Assembly (NCBI GenBank): GCA_019058315.1
Contig: JAHPZH010000005.1
Coordinates: forward strand, 186,001-250,000
Direction: 5' to 3'
Source: Candidatus Helarchaeota archaeon
GTDB taxonomy: Archaea; Asgardarchaeota; Lokiarchaeia; Helarchaeales; RDOG01
DNA length: 64,000 bases
The notes below the pieces were generated by a model. That model ran no database searches. It was not told the origin of the DNA and saw only the letters and a list, made by a program, of their open reading frames with translations. Positions 17,645 through 27,807 of this stretch are shown one piece after another (positions within the stretch are counted from its first letter, which is position 1; each line of letters opens with the position of its first letter). The position numbers and the translations under genes are program-made.

Positions 17645-17661
17645 TTTTTTTCCTTTTTTTT
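17645..17661 (+). terminator. T-rich terminator
   Basis: Two T tracts (T7 at 17645-17651 and T8 at 17654-17661, split by CC) directly follow the stop of the surface-protein gene, as expected for archaeal U-tract termination. Confidence 0.5.
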
Positions 17662-17738
17662 GATCAGAATAACTTTAAAAATTAATATTGAAGAAAGTAA
17701 GATCGAACCAAGGTCTAAATCTCTTAACAATTTTATAT

Positions 17739-19457
17739 TTACATCAATCTTTCGCGTACTAATATAACTATAATAAAACAAACGAGTGACATAACGCCAT
17801 ACAATCCAATCATCATAGATAAACCAAGGAGAGATCCATCTGTTGTTAGGCCGTAAAGGTATCCTATAAGGATAAATGAAGCGAAAGCAATAAGATAGAG
17901 ATAATATTTTTCGTAATATCTTTTACCGTGAGTTTCCTCCGCCTTTTTCGTATAAACCTCAGTAACAACGATTTCTTCTAATTCTCTACCTTTACTTTCT
18001 GGAGATAGGAGGTGGATTGTAAAAGCTGCAGTTAGTATAGCTAATAGCATCAAAAAAAACATATATTGATAAGAGAGGTTCAGTCCACCGACTTGTTCAG
18101 CCCCAAACATCAAGAAAAAAGGGACAAGTATAACGGCACCTCGTTGCACGGCGTTTATCCAACCCATGGCAGTGCTTCTAATATGAGTTGGTAACATTTC
18201 TAAAGGAATTAATATCGTTCCAGAACTTATCAATACCAGAGAAAAAACACCTATGGATCCACCAATTACCGAAAGAGTTTGAAGGATAACATCGGGTTCA
18301 CCAGCGATAAAAATCGCAGGAAAAGCATAAAAAATACTCCCAATGATGAGCAGATAGTTAAAGAGCCTAATAACAGGTAACCTGCCGTAGCGGTCAAATA
18401 AAGGACCTGCAAAGACCGCCCCAAGACCCGCTGATCCCGCAATTGGCATCGTAAGAAACCCAATTAATTCCTGAGACATCTTAAGTTCGCGTGCAAAATA
18501 GAGGCCAAAAAAGGTTATTTGACCGAAATATACTAACTGAATTAAAAAGCCTGCAACGCACCCTAATATCATAGGTCTGGCAAATTTCTTTTGTAGGGGA
18601 ACAAACCAGCCAGTTTTTTGCTGTAATCCTCTTTTTTTTCGCCATTGTTCATATTGTTTCATGGCTTTGAACCGTTTAGTTTCTTTTAAGAAGAAGAAGA
18701 GAGGAATTATAAAGATAATGCCTACGATATTTAAGAAGTAAAGCGATTGCCAGTTTGACATATATGTCCCTCCGGGTAAGGGAACCTTTATACCTAACAT
18801 CTGGATTAATCCACAAGCCATTCCACCAAAAGCTGTCATACTTAACACAACCCCTACTAGTCTCCCTCGTAAATGATCGGGGGCTTCTTCTGCCATGATT
18901 ATAACAACAATATCCCCAGATAGAAAAAAGTTAGCAAATAATCGAAAGATTAGAAAATAACCCAGCCCATTGGGACCTGGCGGAGATAATGAGGTCAGGA
19001 CTGCGAATGATATAAAACCTATTGCAGTAAAAATTGTTAATGGTCTGCGTCCAAACTTGTCAACCAAATATTTAAAAGAAACTGCAAGAACAACCCCAAT
19101 TCCTGCAAAACTCAATATCATTCCAAGCACAAGAGGACTGTCTGAAACTCCAAAATAGGAAAATAAATCGGGATCTTGTGCAATCAATTGCTGAAAGAAA
19201 CGAAGTAGACGGGATTGTCCAAATCCAGAAATAGCCAACATGATGGCAATTGTTCCCCAACCGTCGAAAAATGTAACTATATTGGCGAATATAAGGACAA
19301 ACCAAAGATACTTTGTCATTTTTGTAGGAAATCCTGCTTCTGCTTTCTTTTTATCGCGGATTTTCTTGCGTTCTTCCTTAGATAATTTCTTAGAGACTTC
19401 AATGTTAGATTTTTCAACTTCTTCCTTAGAGTTCAACTCTAGATTTCTTTCTGCCAT
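17739..19457 (-). CDS. MFS sugar-porter-like transporter, paralogue A
   Basis: 572 residues. A charged N-terminal tail (KKLSKEERKKIRDKKKAE) precedes the first TM. Sugar-porter motifs: VDKFGRRPLT after TM2, EEAPDHLRGRLVG after TM4, LFDRYGRLPVIR in the second half, PTHIRSTAMGW, and PESKGRELEEI (PETKG motif) after TM12. After that motif two further hydrophobic segments follow, giving about 14 TM. It is the most downstream of four tandem minus-strand paralogues, each with 70-150 bases of its own upstream DNA. The external loop here is short (PLPGGTYMSNWQSLYF). Substrate is unknown; sugars or other polyols/acids are possible. Confidence 0.82.
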   Translation of the reverse strand: MAERNLELNSKEEVEKSNIEVSKKLSKEERKKIRDKKKAEAGFPTKMTKYLWFVLIFANIVTFFDGWGTIAIMLAISGFGQSRLLRFFQQLIAQDPDLFSYFGVSDSPLVLGMILSFAGIGVVLAVSFKYLVDKFGRRPLTIFTAIGFISFAVLTSLSPPGPNGLGYFLIFRLFANFFLSGDIVVIIMAEEAPDHLRGRLVGVVLSMTAFGGMACGLIQMLGIKVPLPGGTYMSNWQSLYFLNIVGIIFIIPLFFFLKETKRFKAMKQYEQWRKKRGLQQKTGWFVPLQKKFARPMILGCVAGFLIQLVYFGQITFFGLYFARELKMSQELIGFLTMPIAGSAGLGAVFAGPLFDRYGRLPVIRLFNYLLIIGSIFYAFPAIFIAGEPDVILQTLSVIGGSIGVFSLVLISSGTILIPLEMLPTHIRSTAMGWINAVQRGAVILVPFFLMFGAEQVGGLNLSYQYMFFLMLLAILTAAFTIHLLSPESKGRELEEIVVTEVYTKKAEETHGKRYYEKYYLYLIAFASFILIGYLYGLTTDGSLLGLSMMIGLYGVMSLVCFIIVILVRERLM

Positions 19458-19560
19458 CCCAAACCTACCTCTTAATATTAAATGAATCTTGTGAAATATA
19501 ATTAATGTCTATATAATTTTATTTATAGAAACGAGAAATAGGGGTTTGAAAAAAAATATG

Positions 19561-21294
19561 CTACATAATTTTTTCTCGCACATAGTAGATTAATAAGAAA
19601 GCAATGAATGACAACAGAGAATAAAATGCAACCATATAAGCTACATTAGGGAGAGGTACATTAGTGGTCTGTCCATAAAGAAAACCAAGACCAATAAATG
19701 CGCAGATGGAGATTAAGTATAGGTGATATTTTTCTTTATATTTTTCATCACGGGCTTTTTCTTTTTTAGTATAGACCTCTGTTGACACTATTTCTTCTAG
19801 CGTTCTGCCTTTACTTTCAGGAGCAAGGATATATATTGTAAAGATCGCTGTCAAGAAAGCTATAAACTGAAGGACGAACATAAACTGATATGAAAGTCCT
19901 AAACCTCCCAATTCTTCTGCACCGAACATTATAAGGAATGGAGCAAGGACCATAGCACCTCTAGTTATTGCGTTTACCCAACCCATGGCTGTGCTTCGGA
20001 TATGAGTTGGAATCATCTCTAATGGTATTATCATACCGCCAGCACTTACAATAACAAGACCAAAGACACCTATCATTCCACCCATTACAACAAGAGCTTG
20101 TAAGAGTGGGTTAGGTATGTCAGCAACAACAAAAACTGTAGGAAATGAAAATAAAGTACCTCCAACGAAAGTAACATAACTAAAGATTCTTACCGTTTTG
20201 ATCCTTCCCCAACGATCCATCAAAGGACCAGCTAAAAATGCGGCAATTCCTCCAGTTGCAACAATTGGAACAGATACAAGCCCTATTAATTCCTGGGACA
20301 TTTTTAATTCTTTGGCGAAATAAAGTCCGAAAAATGTTACTTGAGCAAAAAAGACTAATTGGAGTAAAAAGCCTGCTAAACAACCCAATAACATTGGACG
20401 TGCATACTTCTTTTTTAGGGGAGTAAACCATCCTACTTTTGAATCTAAACCTTTTTTCTTACGCCAATCCTCATACCTTTTCATAGCCTTAAATCTTTTA
20501 GTTTCTTTTAAGAGAAAAAACATTGGAACTATAAAAGCAAATCCGATAATGTTCAAAAAATAAAGGGATTGCCATACCGTCATAGTTGATCCCCACGCAA
20601 AATCAAATCCCCAAGGATTGGGAATTGGAGCTCTAATCTTAAGTGTCTGAATTACTCCGCAAGCTACACCTCCGAAAGAGCTCATTGCAACTACTATACC
20701 GATTAAACGACCTCTTAAATGGTCTGGAGCTTCTTCAGCTATTATAATCACTACAATATCTCCAGAGAGAAAGTAATTTGCTACCAATCGGACTATCAGA
20801 AAATAAATCAAGCCGCCAGGACCGGGGGGAGAGAATGCAGTTAAAACTGCAAAAACCACGAATCCAACGGCAGTAATAAGGGTTAAAGGCCTTCGACCAT
20901 ATTTATCAACTAAAAATTTAAAAGATACTGCAAGTATTACTCCAGAACCTGCAATACTAAGAATCATTCCTAAGACAATAGGACTGTTTGAAACACCAAA
21001 ATATGTAAATAAATCCGGGTTTCCTATCTGCTGGAGGGAGCGGAGAATATTAGTTTCTCCAAACCCCGACATCGCTAGCATAATTGCTATCGTACCCCAA
21101 CCGTCGAAAAAAGACACAATATTTGCAAAAATAAGGACAAACCAAAGATATCTTGTCATCTTACTAGGAATGCTTGTTTCTGCTTTTCTTTTTTCACGAA
21201 TTTTTCTGCGTTCTTCTTTTGAAAGTTTTTTGGGAGTTATATCACTGGTTTCTTCCGATTCAATACTGAAGTTAGGCTCTTTAATTTCTTCCAT
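19561..21294 (-). CDS. MFS sugar-porter-like transporter, paralogue B
   Basis: About 577 residues. It has the same motif order as its neighbours (VDKYGRRPLT, EEAPDHLRGRLIG, LMDRWGRIKTVR, PTHIRSTAMGW, PESKGRTLEEI) and the two extra C-terminal TM segments. It has an insertion in an external loop (PIPNPWGFDFAWGSTMTVWQ) shared only with paralogue D. The ATG at 21294 is chosen because GGAG lies 9 bases before it; an in-frame ATG at 21309 has no ribosome-binding site. A 16-bp palindrome lies 61-76 bases upstream (21355-21370). Confidence 0.82.
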   Translation of the reverse strand: MEEIKEPNFSIESEETSDITPKKLSKEERRKIREKRKAETSIPSKMTRYLWFVLIFANIVSFFDGWGTIAIMLAMSGFGETNILRSLQQIGNPDLFTYFGVSNSPIVLGMILSIAGSGVILAVSFKFLVDKYGRRPLTLITAVGFVVFAVLTAFSPPGPGGLIYFLIVRLVANYFLSGDIVVIIIAEEAPDHLRGRLIGIVVAMSSFGGVACGVIQTLKIRAPIPNPWGFDFAWGSTMTVWQSLYFLNIIGFAFIVPMFFLLKETKRFKAMKRYEDWRKKKGLDSKVGWFTPLKKKYARPMLLGCLAGFLLQLVFFAQVTFFGLYFAKELKMSQELIGLVSVPIVATGGIAAFLAGPLMDRWGRIKTVRIFSYVTFVGGTLFSFPTVFVVADIPNPLLQALVVMGGMIGVFGLVIVSAGGMIIPLEMIPTHIRSTAMGWVNAITRGAMVLAPFLIMFGAEELGGLGLSYQFMFVLQFIAFLTAIFTIYILAPESKGRTLEEIVSTEVYTKKEKARDEKYKEKYHLYLISICAFIGLGFLYGQTTNVPLPNVAYMVAFYSLLSFIAFLLIYYVREKIM

Positions 21295-21354
21295 TATTTT
21301 GAACTCCATAATATCATATTCAAAATACCCTCAAAAAATGCTGAATCTTTATTG

Positions 21355-21370
21355 ATTTTTCATGAAAAAT
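21355..21370. promoter_or_regulatory. palindrome upstream of MFS paralogue B
   Basis: ATTTTTCATGAAAAAT is a perfect 16-bp palindrome 61 bases before the chosen start. In DNA this AT-rich a few such palindromes are expected by chance, so it is only a weak operator candidate. Confidence 0.25.
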
Positions 21371-21399
21371 GATTAGTAACAATCCAATTTTTTCCTTTA

Positions 21400-21432
21400 A
21401 AGAGAAATTTCTCTTAAATAACCCAAATGGGT
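21400..21432 (-). terminator. double hairpin after MFS paralogue C
   Basis: Downstream of the stop at 21456, reading on the minus strand, ACCCATTTGGGT (21421-21432) and then AAGAGAAATTTCTCTT (21400-21415) can each fold back on themselves. They may terminate the transcript of paralogue C or shield the promoter of paralogue B. Confidence 0.35.
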
Positions 21433-21455
21433 AAGAATTTTGAAAGATTAATTCT

Positions 21456-23174
21456 TTACATAAATTTTTTTCTGACTATAAATACAACTAAAATCCCGAT
21501 GACTGAAAGTAGAGTATAGAATCCAAGCATTATCATCATATTGAAAATAGGTGCACCGCTGGTTTGATAGTAGAGGAAACATAAAGCCACGAATGAAGAG
21601 ATATAAATTGTCCAATATAGATATGGTTTATTATCTATCTTTTTTACTTCTTCTTTTCTCTCAGCATAGACTTCAGTAGCAACTATCTCTTCTAGATCTC
21701 TACCTTTAGTTTCTGGAGCTAACATTAAAACTACATAGATTGCGGTAAAGAAAATCATATCCATAAAAATGAACATAAACTGATAAGATAAACCTAAACC
21801 ACCCAATGTTTCCGCCCCGAACATCATTAAGAACGGTGTTAGTATCATTGCTCCCCGAGTTACGGAACTAGTCCAACCCATGGCTGTACTTCGAATATGT
21901 GTCGGCATCATTTCTAAAGGAAGTAGTGTTACTCCAGTAGTTACTATATATAGACCCAACGCACCCAAACAATCACCTAATACAACAATTGCTTGTAGAA
22001 CTGGGTTTGGTATATCTCCAAGAACAAATACACCAGGAACAGAAATTAAGGTACCTCCAACGAGAGTGATCATAGAAAAGAATTTAATAGTCGGCAATCT
22101 TCCGAAGCGATCCATTAAAGGTCCAGCAGTAAGTGTACCAGCTCCAGCAGATATCATAATTGGAAGTGTAACTAGCCCAATTAATTTTGGAGACATTTTC
22201 ATTTGTTTAGCGAGATAATAACCAAAAAATGTTACTTGAGCATATGTGATGACCATAACCAAAAATCCCGCTATCATACCTAATGCCATTGGACGTAGAT
22301 ATTTCCTTTGTAAGGGTACACTCCATCCAGTCTTTGCTTTTAATCCTCTTTTCTTTCGCCATTCTTCATATTTTTGCATGGCTTTAAACCGCTTAGTTTC
22401 TTTTAAGAAGAAGAAAAGAGGAATTATTAATATGAAGCCTATAATATTCATAAAGTATAAGCTCTGCCAGACGGTCAAATAAGCTCCAAAAATACGAACT
22501 CTTATCCCAAATAGCTGCATTATACCACATGCAAATCCTCCCAAATTACTCAATGCCATTACGATTCCTGTTAGACGCCCCCTTAAGTGGTCTGGAGATT
22601 CCTCCGCCATTATTATAACTACTACATCTGCGGAAAGAAAATAATTTGCTAACATTCTGACAATTAAAAAATAGATTAATCCCGGTGAACCAGGGGGAGA
22701 AAATGCAGTTAGAAAAGCAAATGTCATAAATGCAACAGCAGTGACAAGAGTTAGAGGTCTGCGACCAAATTTATCAACCAAAAATTTAAAAGAAACTGCA
22801 GCAACAACTCCTATCCCTGCGATACTGAGAATTATACCCATTACAACGGGTTGGTTTGAAATATTAAAATATGTGAAAAGATCAAAATCCCCTGTAATAA
22901 ATTGGCGAAAAGCATTTTGAAGATTAAGAGGACTCCCCCAACCGCTCATGGCTAGCATAATAGCAGTTGTGCCCCATCCATCAAAGAAGGAAACAATATT
23001 TGAGAATATTAGTAGAAACCATAAATATCCAGTCATCTTGGTTGGAAACCCTGACTCCGCTTTCTTTTTTTCGCGGATTTTTCTACGTTCTTCTCTTGAT
23101 AAATTATTGGAAATCTCTTCTTTTACCTTTTTTGCTTCAACCTCAGACGAGGGATTTTCAAAGTTTTCTTCCAT
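21456..23174 (-). CDS. MFS sugar-porter-like transporter, paralogue C
   Basis: About 572 residues. Charged N-terminus (LSREERRKIREKKKAES), motifs VDKFGRRPLT, EESPDHLRGRLTG, LMDRFGRLPTIK, PTHIRSTAMGW and PETKGRDLEEI, then two extra TM segments. It shares the short external loop with paralogue A (RIFGAYLTVWQSLYF). It differs from the others in the exact PETKG motif rather than PESKG, and in SADVVVIIMAEE at TM4. The ATG at 23174 has GGGAG 8 bases upstream; the longer TTG reading from 23189 is less likely. Part of a four-gene tandem expansion. Confidence 0.82.
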   Translation of the reverse strand: MEENFENPSSEVEAKKVKEEISNNLSREERRKIREKKKAESGFPTKMTGYLWFLLIFSNIVSFFDGWGTTAIMLAMSGWGSPLNLQNAFRQFITGDFDLFTYFNISNQPVVMGIILSIAGIGVVAAVSFKFLVDKFGRRPLTLVTAVAFMTFAFLTAFSPPGSPGLIYFLIVRMLANYFLSADVVVIIMAEESPDHLRGRLTGIVMALSNLGGFACGIMQLFGIRVRIFGAYLTVWQSLYFMNIIGFILIIPLFFFLKETKRFKAMQKYEEWRKKRGLKAKTGWSVPLQRKYLRPMALGMIAGFLVMVITYAQVTFFGYYLAKQMKMSPKLIGLVTLPIMISAGAGTLTAGPLMDRFGRLPTIKFFSMITLVGGTLISVPGVFVLGDIPNPVLQAIVVLGDCLGALGLYIVTTGVTLLPLEMMPTHIRSTAMGWTSSVTRGAMILTPFLMMFGAETLGGLGLSYQFMFIFMDMIFFTAIYVVLMLAPETKGRDLEEIVATEVYAERKEEVKKIDNKPYLYWTIYISSFVALCFLYYQTSGAPIFNMMIMLGFYTLLSVIGILVVFIVRKKFM

Positions 23175-23259
23175 CTCCAAAACTCCCAAAAAAATTAGTA
23201 ATATATTATTTACAATATCCTTTATTTATACTTGATCTAATTCAAAAATTTTGATAAAT

Positions 23260-24996
23260 TCACATATAATGCTTTTTTATATAATAAACGAGAATAAAAC
23301 CAGCAAGAGATAGTATAGTATAAAATCCAAGCATTATTATCATATTACCAAGAGTTGCCTTAGTGGTCTGGACGTATAAGAATGATAATAGCATAAATGA
23401 AGCGATATATATTAAATATAATATGTATGACTCCTTTTTCATCTCTTTGTGAATTTTCTCTCTTCCGGCATAAACTTCGGTTGCAACAATTTCTTCTAAT
23501 GCTCTTCCCTTGCTTTCCGGTGCGAGCATATAGATCACGTAAACTGCCGTAAAAAAAATCATATCCATAAAAATAAACATGAAATGGTAGGTAAGTCCTA
23601 ATCCTCCTACTTCTTCTGCCCCAAACATCATTAAGAAGGGTGTTAATATCATTGCTCCTCTAGTTATAGCGCTAATCCACCCCATTGCAGTGCTTCTAAT
23701 GTGAGTTGGGAACATTTCCACAGGAAGTATCATCACTCCAGCAACTGTAATCACAAGACCAAAAATACCGAGGCAATCTCCAACAACTACTATGGCTTGC
23801 AAAACGGGATTTGGAATGTCTCCGACGACGAAAACAGCGGGAGCTGATATTAGGGTACCTCCAAGGAGAGTAATATAAGAGGCAATTCGAATGGTGGGCA
23901 ACCTTCCCCAACGATCCATAAAACTACCAACCAGCATAATTCCGAGAGCTGCGGCTAGCAAGATTGGAAGAGTAACTATCCCAAGTAATTCTTGGGACAT
24001 CTTCATTTGCTTAGTTAAATAAAGTCCAAAAAACATTACTTGCGCAGAATAAATGACTTGAAATAAAAACCCTCCAAGCATACCGAGTGCCATTGGACGG
24101 AGATATCTCTTTTGTAGAGGGGCAAACCAGGTGGTTTTTGGCTTTAATCCTTTTTTTACTCGCCAATCTTCATACTTTTTCATAGCTTCAAACCGTTTTG
24201 TCTCTTTTAACCAGAAGAATAGCGGAATTATAAGAACGAATCCTATAATATTGATGAAATAGAGACTTTGCCACACACTCATGGACCCTAACCAATTTAA
24301 ACTAAAACCCCATGGATTTGGAATAGGAACTCTTATCTTTAACGTCTGAATTATTCCACAAGCGAATCCGCCTATAGAGCTCATTCCCATGACGACACCC
24401 ATTAAACGGGCTCTTAAATGGTCCGGAGATTCTTCTGCGATAATTATCACGACGACATCACCTGATAGGAAATAATTTGCCAATATTCGGAAAATAAGAA
24501 AAAATAGTAGACCCTCTGGACCGGGAGGAGAAAATGAAGTAGCTAGTGCACATAAAAGAAATGCAATCGCAGTATAAAGGGTAAGTGGGCGGCGTCCGAA
24601 TTTGTCTACTAGATATTTAAAAGAAACTGCAGCGACGACTCCCGTTCCGGCAATACTTAAGACTATCCCCATAATGACGGGGGTGTTTGAAAGACCGAAA
24701 TACGTGAAAAGGTCAGGGTTACCAATTTGTTGAAAATTTCGGAGGAGATTGGTCTGCCCCCAGCCAGCCATTGCGAGCATGATAGCGATAGAACCCCAGC
24801 CATCGAAGAATGAAACTATATTTGCGAAGATAAGTACAAACCATAAGTATCCAGTCATTTTGATTGGAAATCCAGACCTTGCTCTTCTTTCTTCCCGTCT
24901 TTTCTTCCTTTCTGGGCTAATTGGTTTTTTAATAGTATTTTTACCGGCTTCTATTATCTCCTTTTTAGAATCCGGCTTATTACTTATTTCAACCAT
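23260..24996 (-). CDS. MFS sugar-porter-like transporter, paralogue D
   Basis: 578 residues, the most upstream of the four tandem transporters. Motifs: VDKFGRRPLT, EESPDHLRARLMG, FMDRWGRLPTIR, PTHIRSTAMGW, PESKGRALEEI, then two additional TM segments. It carries the long external loop (PIPNPWGFSLNWLGSMSVWQ) also found in paralogue B, suggesting that B/D and A/C form two sub-types or that the array grew by duplication of pairs. GC content is visibly higher than in neighbouring hypothetical genes. It is divergent from the seven-TM/longin gene at 25150. Confidence 0.82.
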   Translation of the reverse strand: MVEISNKPDSKKEIIEAGKNTIKKPISPERKKRREERRARSGFPIKMTGYLWFVLIFANIVSFFDGWGSIAIMLAMAGWGQTNLLRNFQQIGNPDLFTYFGLSNTPVIMGIVLSIAGTGVVAAVSFKYLVDKFGRRPLTLYTAIAFLLCALATSFSPPGPEGLLFFLIFRILANYFLSGDVVVIIIAEESPDHLRARLMGVVMGMSSIGGFACGIIQTLKIRVPIPNPWGFSLNWLGSMSVWQSLYFINIIGFVLIIPLFFWLKETKRFEAMKKYEDWRVKKGLKPKTTWFAPLQKRYLRPMALGMLGGFLFQVIYSAQVMFFGLYLTKQMKMSQELLGIVTLPILLAAALGIMLVGSFMDRWGRLPTIRIASYITLLGGTLISAPAVFVVGDIPNPVLQAIVVVGDCLGIFGLVITVAGVMILPVEMFPTHIRSTAMGWISAITRGAMILTPFLMMFGAEEVGGLGLTYHFMFIFMDMIFFTAVYVIYMLAPESKGRALEEIVATEVYAGREKIHKEMKKESYILYLIYIASFMLLSFLYVQTTKATLGNMIIMLGFYTILSLAGFILVYYIKKHYM

Positions 24997-25149
24997 CCCA
25001 AAGTTGTTATTTAAATTCTAATGAAAAACAAAATTATGCTTTATTGTATAGCAAATCACCTTTATAAAATGCATATTCATATTAGATATAATTTTAAAAT
25101 TTCAAATGTAAGATAAATCTTTGAAGTATTGTGTTATAATTATTAAAAA

Positions 25150-26232
25150 ATGATGTCAAAGATGATCAATGGATATATAATTATTGTAGTCATTTCTATA
25201 ATCCCTCTATTAGTCCCATGTTTATTATTCTTTTACCAATTTATAAAAAGAAGAGAACGGTTTATCCTACTTGTGTCACTATCATGGTTTTTTTGGACTT
25301 TATTTATAATAAATTCGTTACTTTCAATATTAAATGCATCAGTCTCTCTCGTGAAGTTAGGGGGAGTTTTGATGGTTCCATTAACCTTCTCTTTTATTCT
25401 ATTCATTGACTCAATCTCCCGTGAATCGGTTGATCCAAAAAAACTTGTAATAATCACTGCTGCATCTATGTCATATCTTATAATTCACTTAACTCCTGGA
25501 TCGATAATAATATTTAAGTTTCCTAATGGATATCTTTACTTCAATGCAACTGCAGCTGATTTTTTATTATATTCATTTTTGATGCTCCTAATAGAAGGAA
25601 ATTCGATCTTTTTCTTAGCAAAAATCTATCGCAATGCTCCAAAGAGCTTAAAATATTATGCAAGTATAGGTTTTTACTCCCAATTACTATCTGCATGTAT
25701 TTTTGGTATTAGTGGAATTTTGAATTTAGAAACCTCAATTCCAGGCATTACTTATTCTATTATAGGGTTCGGTACACTGCCTCTCTCAATTGTATTCCTA
25801 AAAAAACCACAAATAGCTTTTATTCTTCCATTCAAAGCCTTGCGATTAATGGTTATTGAAACTAAAAGCGGTTTGCCTCTTTTTACTCATATTTGGAACG
25901 TAAAAGAGGATACAGTAAGTGAAGCTCTCTTTTCAGGAATGTTACAGGGTATAAGCATAATTTTAAATGAATCAGTAAAGAAAGGAAATGTTCGAGAAAT
26001 ACACTTGGAGCAAGCTGTTCTTATTATACGAAGAAGTGAAAAATTTACTGGTGCATGCGTGCTGGTTACTACTAAATCGTCTCGTTCTCTTCGTCAAGCA
26101 TTGGATGCGTTTGCGGATAAATTTTTCAAAAAATTTTCGCCATATTTTTCAGAACCGAGTAATACAGATAATTTTAAACCCGCTTCCGACTTGATAATGG
26201 ATTATTTTGCGTTCATTCCAGAATATGATTGA
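25150..26232 (+). CDS. seven-TM receptor-like protein with C-terminal longin/roadblock-like domain (copy 1)
   Basis: 360 residues. About seven TM segments fill residues 8-225, a layout like the 7TM sensory modules found at the N-termini of some histidine kinases. A short loop (KKPQIAFILPFKALRL) then leads to a cytoplasmic domain (about 232-345): a strand pair (MVIETKSGLPLFTHIW), a helix (LFSGMLQGISIILNESV), strands (EIHLEQAVLIIRR, ACVLVTT) and a long helix (SLRQALDAFADKFFKKF). This alternation fits longin/roadblock folds, which regulate small GTPases. There is no kinase, HAMP or receiver domain. It is closely similar to 35477-36619. Ligand and partner are unknown. Confidence 0.7.
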   Translation: MMSKMINGYIIIVVISIIPLLVPCLLFFYQFIKRRERFILLVSLSWFFWTLFIINSLLSILNASVSLVKLGGVLMVPLTFSFILFIDSISRESVDPKKLVIITAASMSYLIIHLTPGSIIIFKFPNGYLYFNATAADFLLYSFLMLLIEGNSIFFLAKIYRNAPKSLKYYASIGFYSQLLSACIFGISGILNLETSIPGITYSIIGFGTLPLSIVFLKKPQIAFILPFKALRLMVIETKSGLPLFTHIWNVKEDTVSEALFSGMLQGISIILNESVKKGNVREIHLEQAVLIIRRSEKFTGACVLVTTKSSRSLRQALDAFADKFFKKFSPYFSEPSNTDNFKPASDLIMDYFAFIPEYD

Positions 26233-26263
26233 ATAATAAATTTTTTGAGATAAAATACCTTTT

Positions 26264-27655
26264 TTAATTAATTTTCAACAGTATTCTTCCCCAACATGGA
26301 TAAATTTCGGCATTTATGTGATTATTATGAATATAAAACTCTTTTGACCCCCCTTGGTCTAAGAGCTCGACGAATTTTGCCCCATCAAGATGCTGATTCC
26401 AAAGCGGAATGTTTTTGTGTGCCTGCTGCAATTGATTGTTAACTATTACTAATATCGTTTGAGCTGATGATTTTCTTAAAAAGGCGAGTAGATTATTTTC
26501 TGCATAAACTGGAATTAGATTACCATAAATTAGTGCATGATTATTATTTCTGATTTTTATTAATTTTTGAACATGTTCAAAAATGTTTTTCCCATAATCT
26601 GGCCAAGATTCGACTTTTGTAGGCATCAGTTTTCGAACATCATCATCAGAATGTTGGGTTTTTACCCCATACGTGCCAATTTCATCACCATAGTAAATCT
26701 TAGGAATTCCATTACTGGTAAAGAGAAAAATAAACGCAGGATATAGGTAACGTTCATCATGTAGAATTGATCGAATTCGAGTAGTATCATGATTCCCCAA
26801 AAAATTTAATAGCGCAATATTCTTATTCAACCCCCATTGTGGATGAAAAGATCGTTCTAATACCGCTTTAAGTTCATGCATATTATTTGAATTAAATGCG
26901 CTCCAAGTGGATTTATAAACTTGGTATCCTGTGCCAGCATCTAGAAGTTCTGGACCAACCCATTTTGAATAAGGTCCATGAATCATTTCACCAACCAAAA
27001 AACAATCAGGTTTTGCATTTTTACACATTTGTCGGAATTCTCGCCAAAATGCAGGATTTATTTGATAAGCCACATCTAACCTCCATCCATCCATGCCTAT
27101 TTCTTTTAGCCAGTACGCTGCCACAGAAAAAATATAATCTTTCACATCTTTTTCTGACAAATTCAATTTTACCAGTTTATAATGCCCTTCCCAAGTCTTA
27201 TAATCAAAACCATCATTATAAGGACTATTTTTAGAGAAATCAATATAATGCCAGTGTTGCCGCCAAGAGTTTTGCCTATATTGTTGTATGTCCTTAAAAG
27301 AGTCGAATTCTCGACTAACATGGTTGAAAACTCCGTCAATTATCACCTTTAGTCCTACATCGTGGAGTTCGTTTACTATATCTTTAAATAATTCGTTTGT
27401 TCCCAATCTATGGTCAATTTTCATGTAATCAATGGTATCATAACCGTGAGACATGGATTCAAATAATGGTCCAAACTGAATTACGTTAATTCCTAATTTT
27501 TTAAAGTGATCATAATAATTACGAAGCTCTGCAAGGCGATTGACGGTCATATTTTCATCCTTATTGTGTTTGGGAGCACCGAAAAAGCCCAATGGGTATA
27601 TATGATAAAATATGCCACGTTTGGCCCAATCTGGAATGTAGTGTAGATTTTCCAT
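26264..27655 (-). CDS. alpha-amylase family glycosidase (GH13)
   Basis: 463 residues with the GH13 barrel signature: region I VIIDGVFNH (residues 104-112), region II GWRLDVAYQ (nucleophile Asp194), region III LVGEMIH (acid/base Glu223), region IV FLGNHDTTR (Asp290). A small beta domain follows (from about 385). There is no signal peptide, so it acts in the cytoplasm, perhaps on imported maltodextrins or stored alpha-glucans as cyclomaltodextrinase- or neopullulanase-type enzymes do; the N-terminal domain typical of neopullulanase is missing. It sits close to the MFS sugar-porter array. The specificity is not readable from sequence. Confidence 0.85.
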   Translation of the reverse strand: MENLHYIPDWAKRGIFYHIYPLGFFGAPKHNKDENMTVNRLAELRNYYDHFKKLGINVIQFGPLFESMSHGYDTIDYMKIDHRLGTNELFKDIVNELHDVGLKVIIDGVFNHVSREFDSFKDIQQYRQNSWRQHWHYIDFSKNSPYNDGFDYKTWEGHYKLVKLNLSEKDVKDYIFSVAAYWLKEIGMDGWRLDVAYQINPAFWREFRQMCKNAKPDCFLVGEMIHGPYSKWVGPELLDAGTGYQVYKSTWSAFNSNNMHELKAVLERSFHPQWGLNKNIALLNFLGNHDTTRIRSILHDERYLYPAFIFLFTSNGIPKIYYGDEIGTYGVKTQHSDDDVRKLMPTKVESWPDYGKNIFEHVQKLIKIRNNNHALIYGNLIPVYAENNLLAFLRKSSAQTILVIVNNQLQQAHKNIPLWNQHLDGAKFVELLDQGGSKEFYIHNNHINAEIYPCWGRILLKIN

Positions 27656-27807
27656 TATGTATCACATGCTATTGATTAAGCTGATTCTATAATTACTCAA
27701 ATTTACAAATAATATAAAATTCTAGTTGTTGACATTAGCAATATTAAATTCGTTAGTAAAAACCGAAAAAAAATAATAATAATTAAAAATATGTTTTATT
27801 GGAACAG

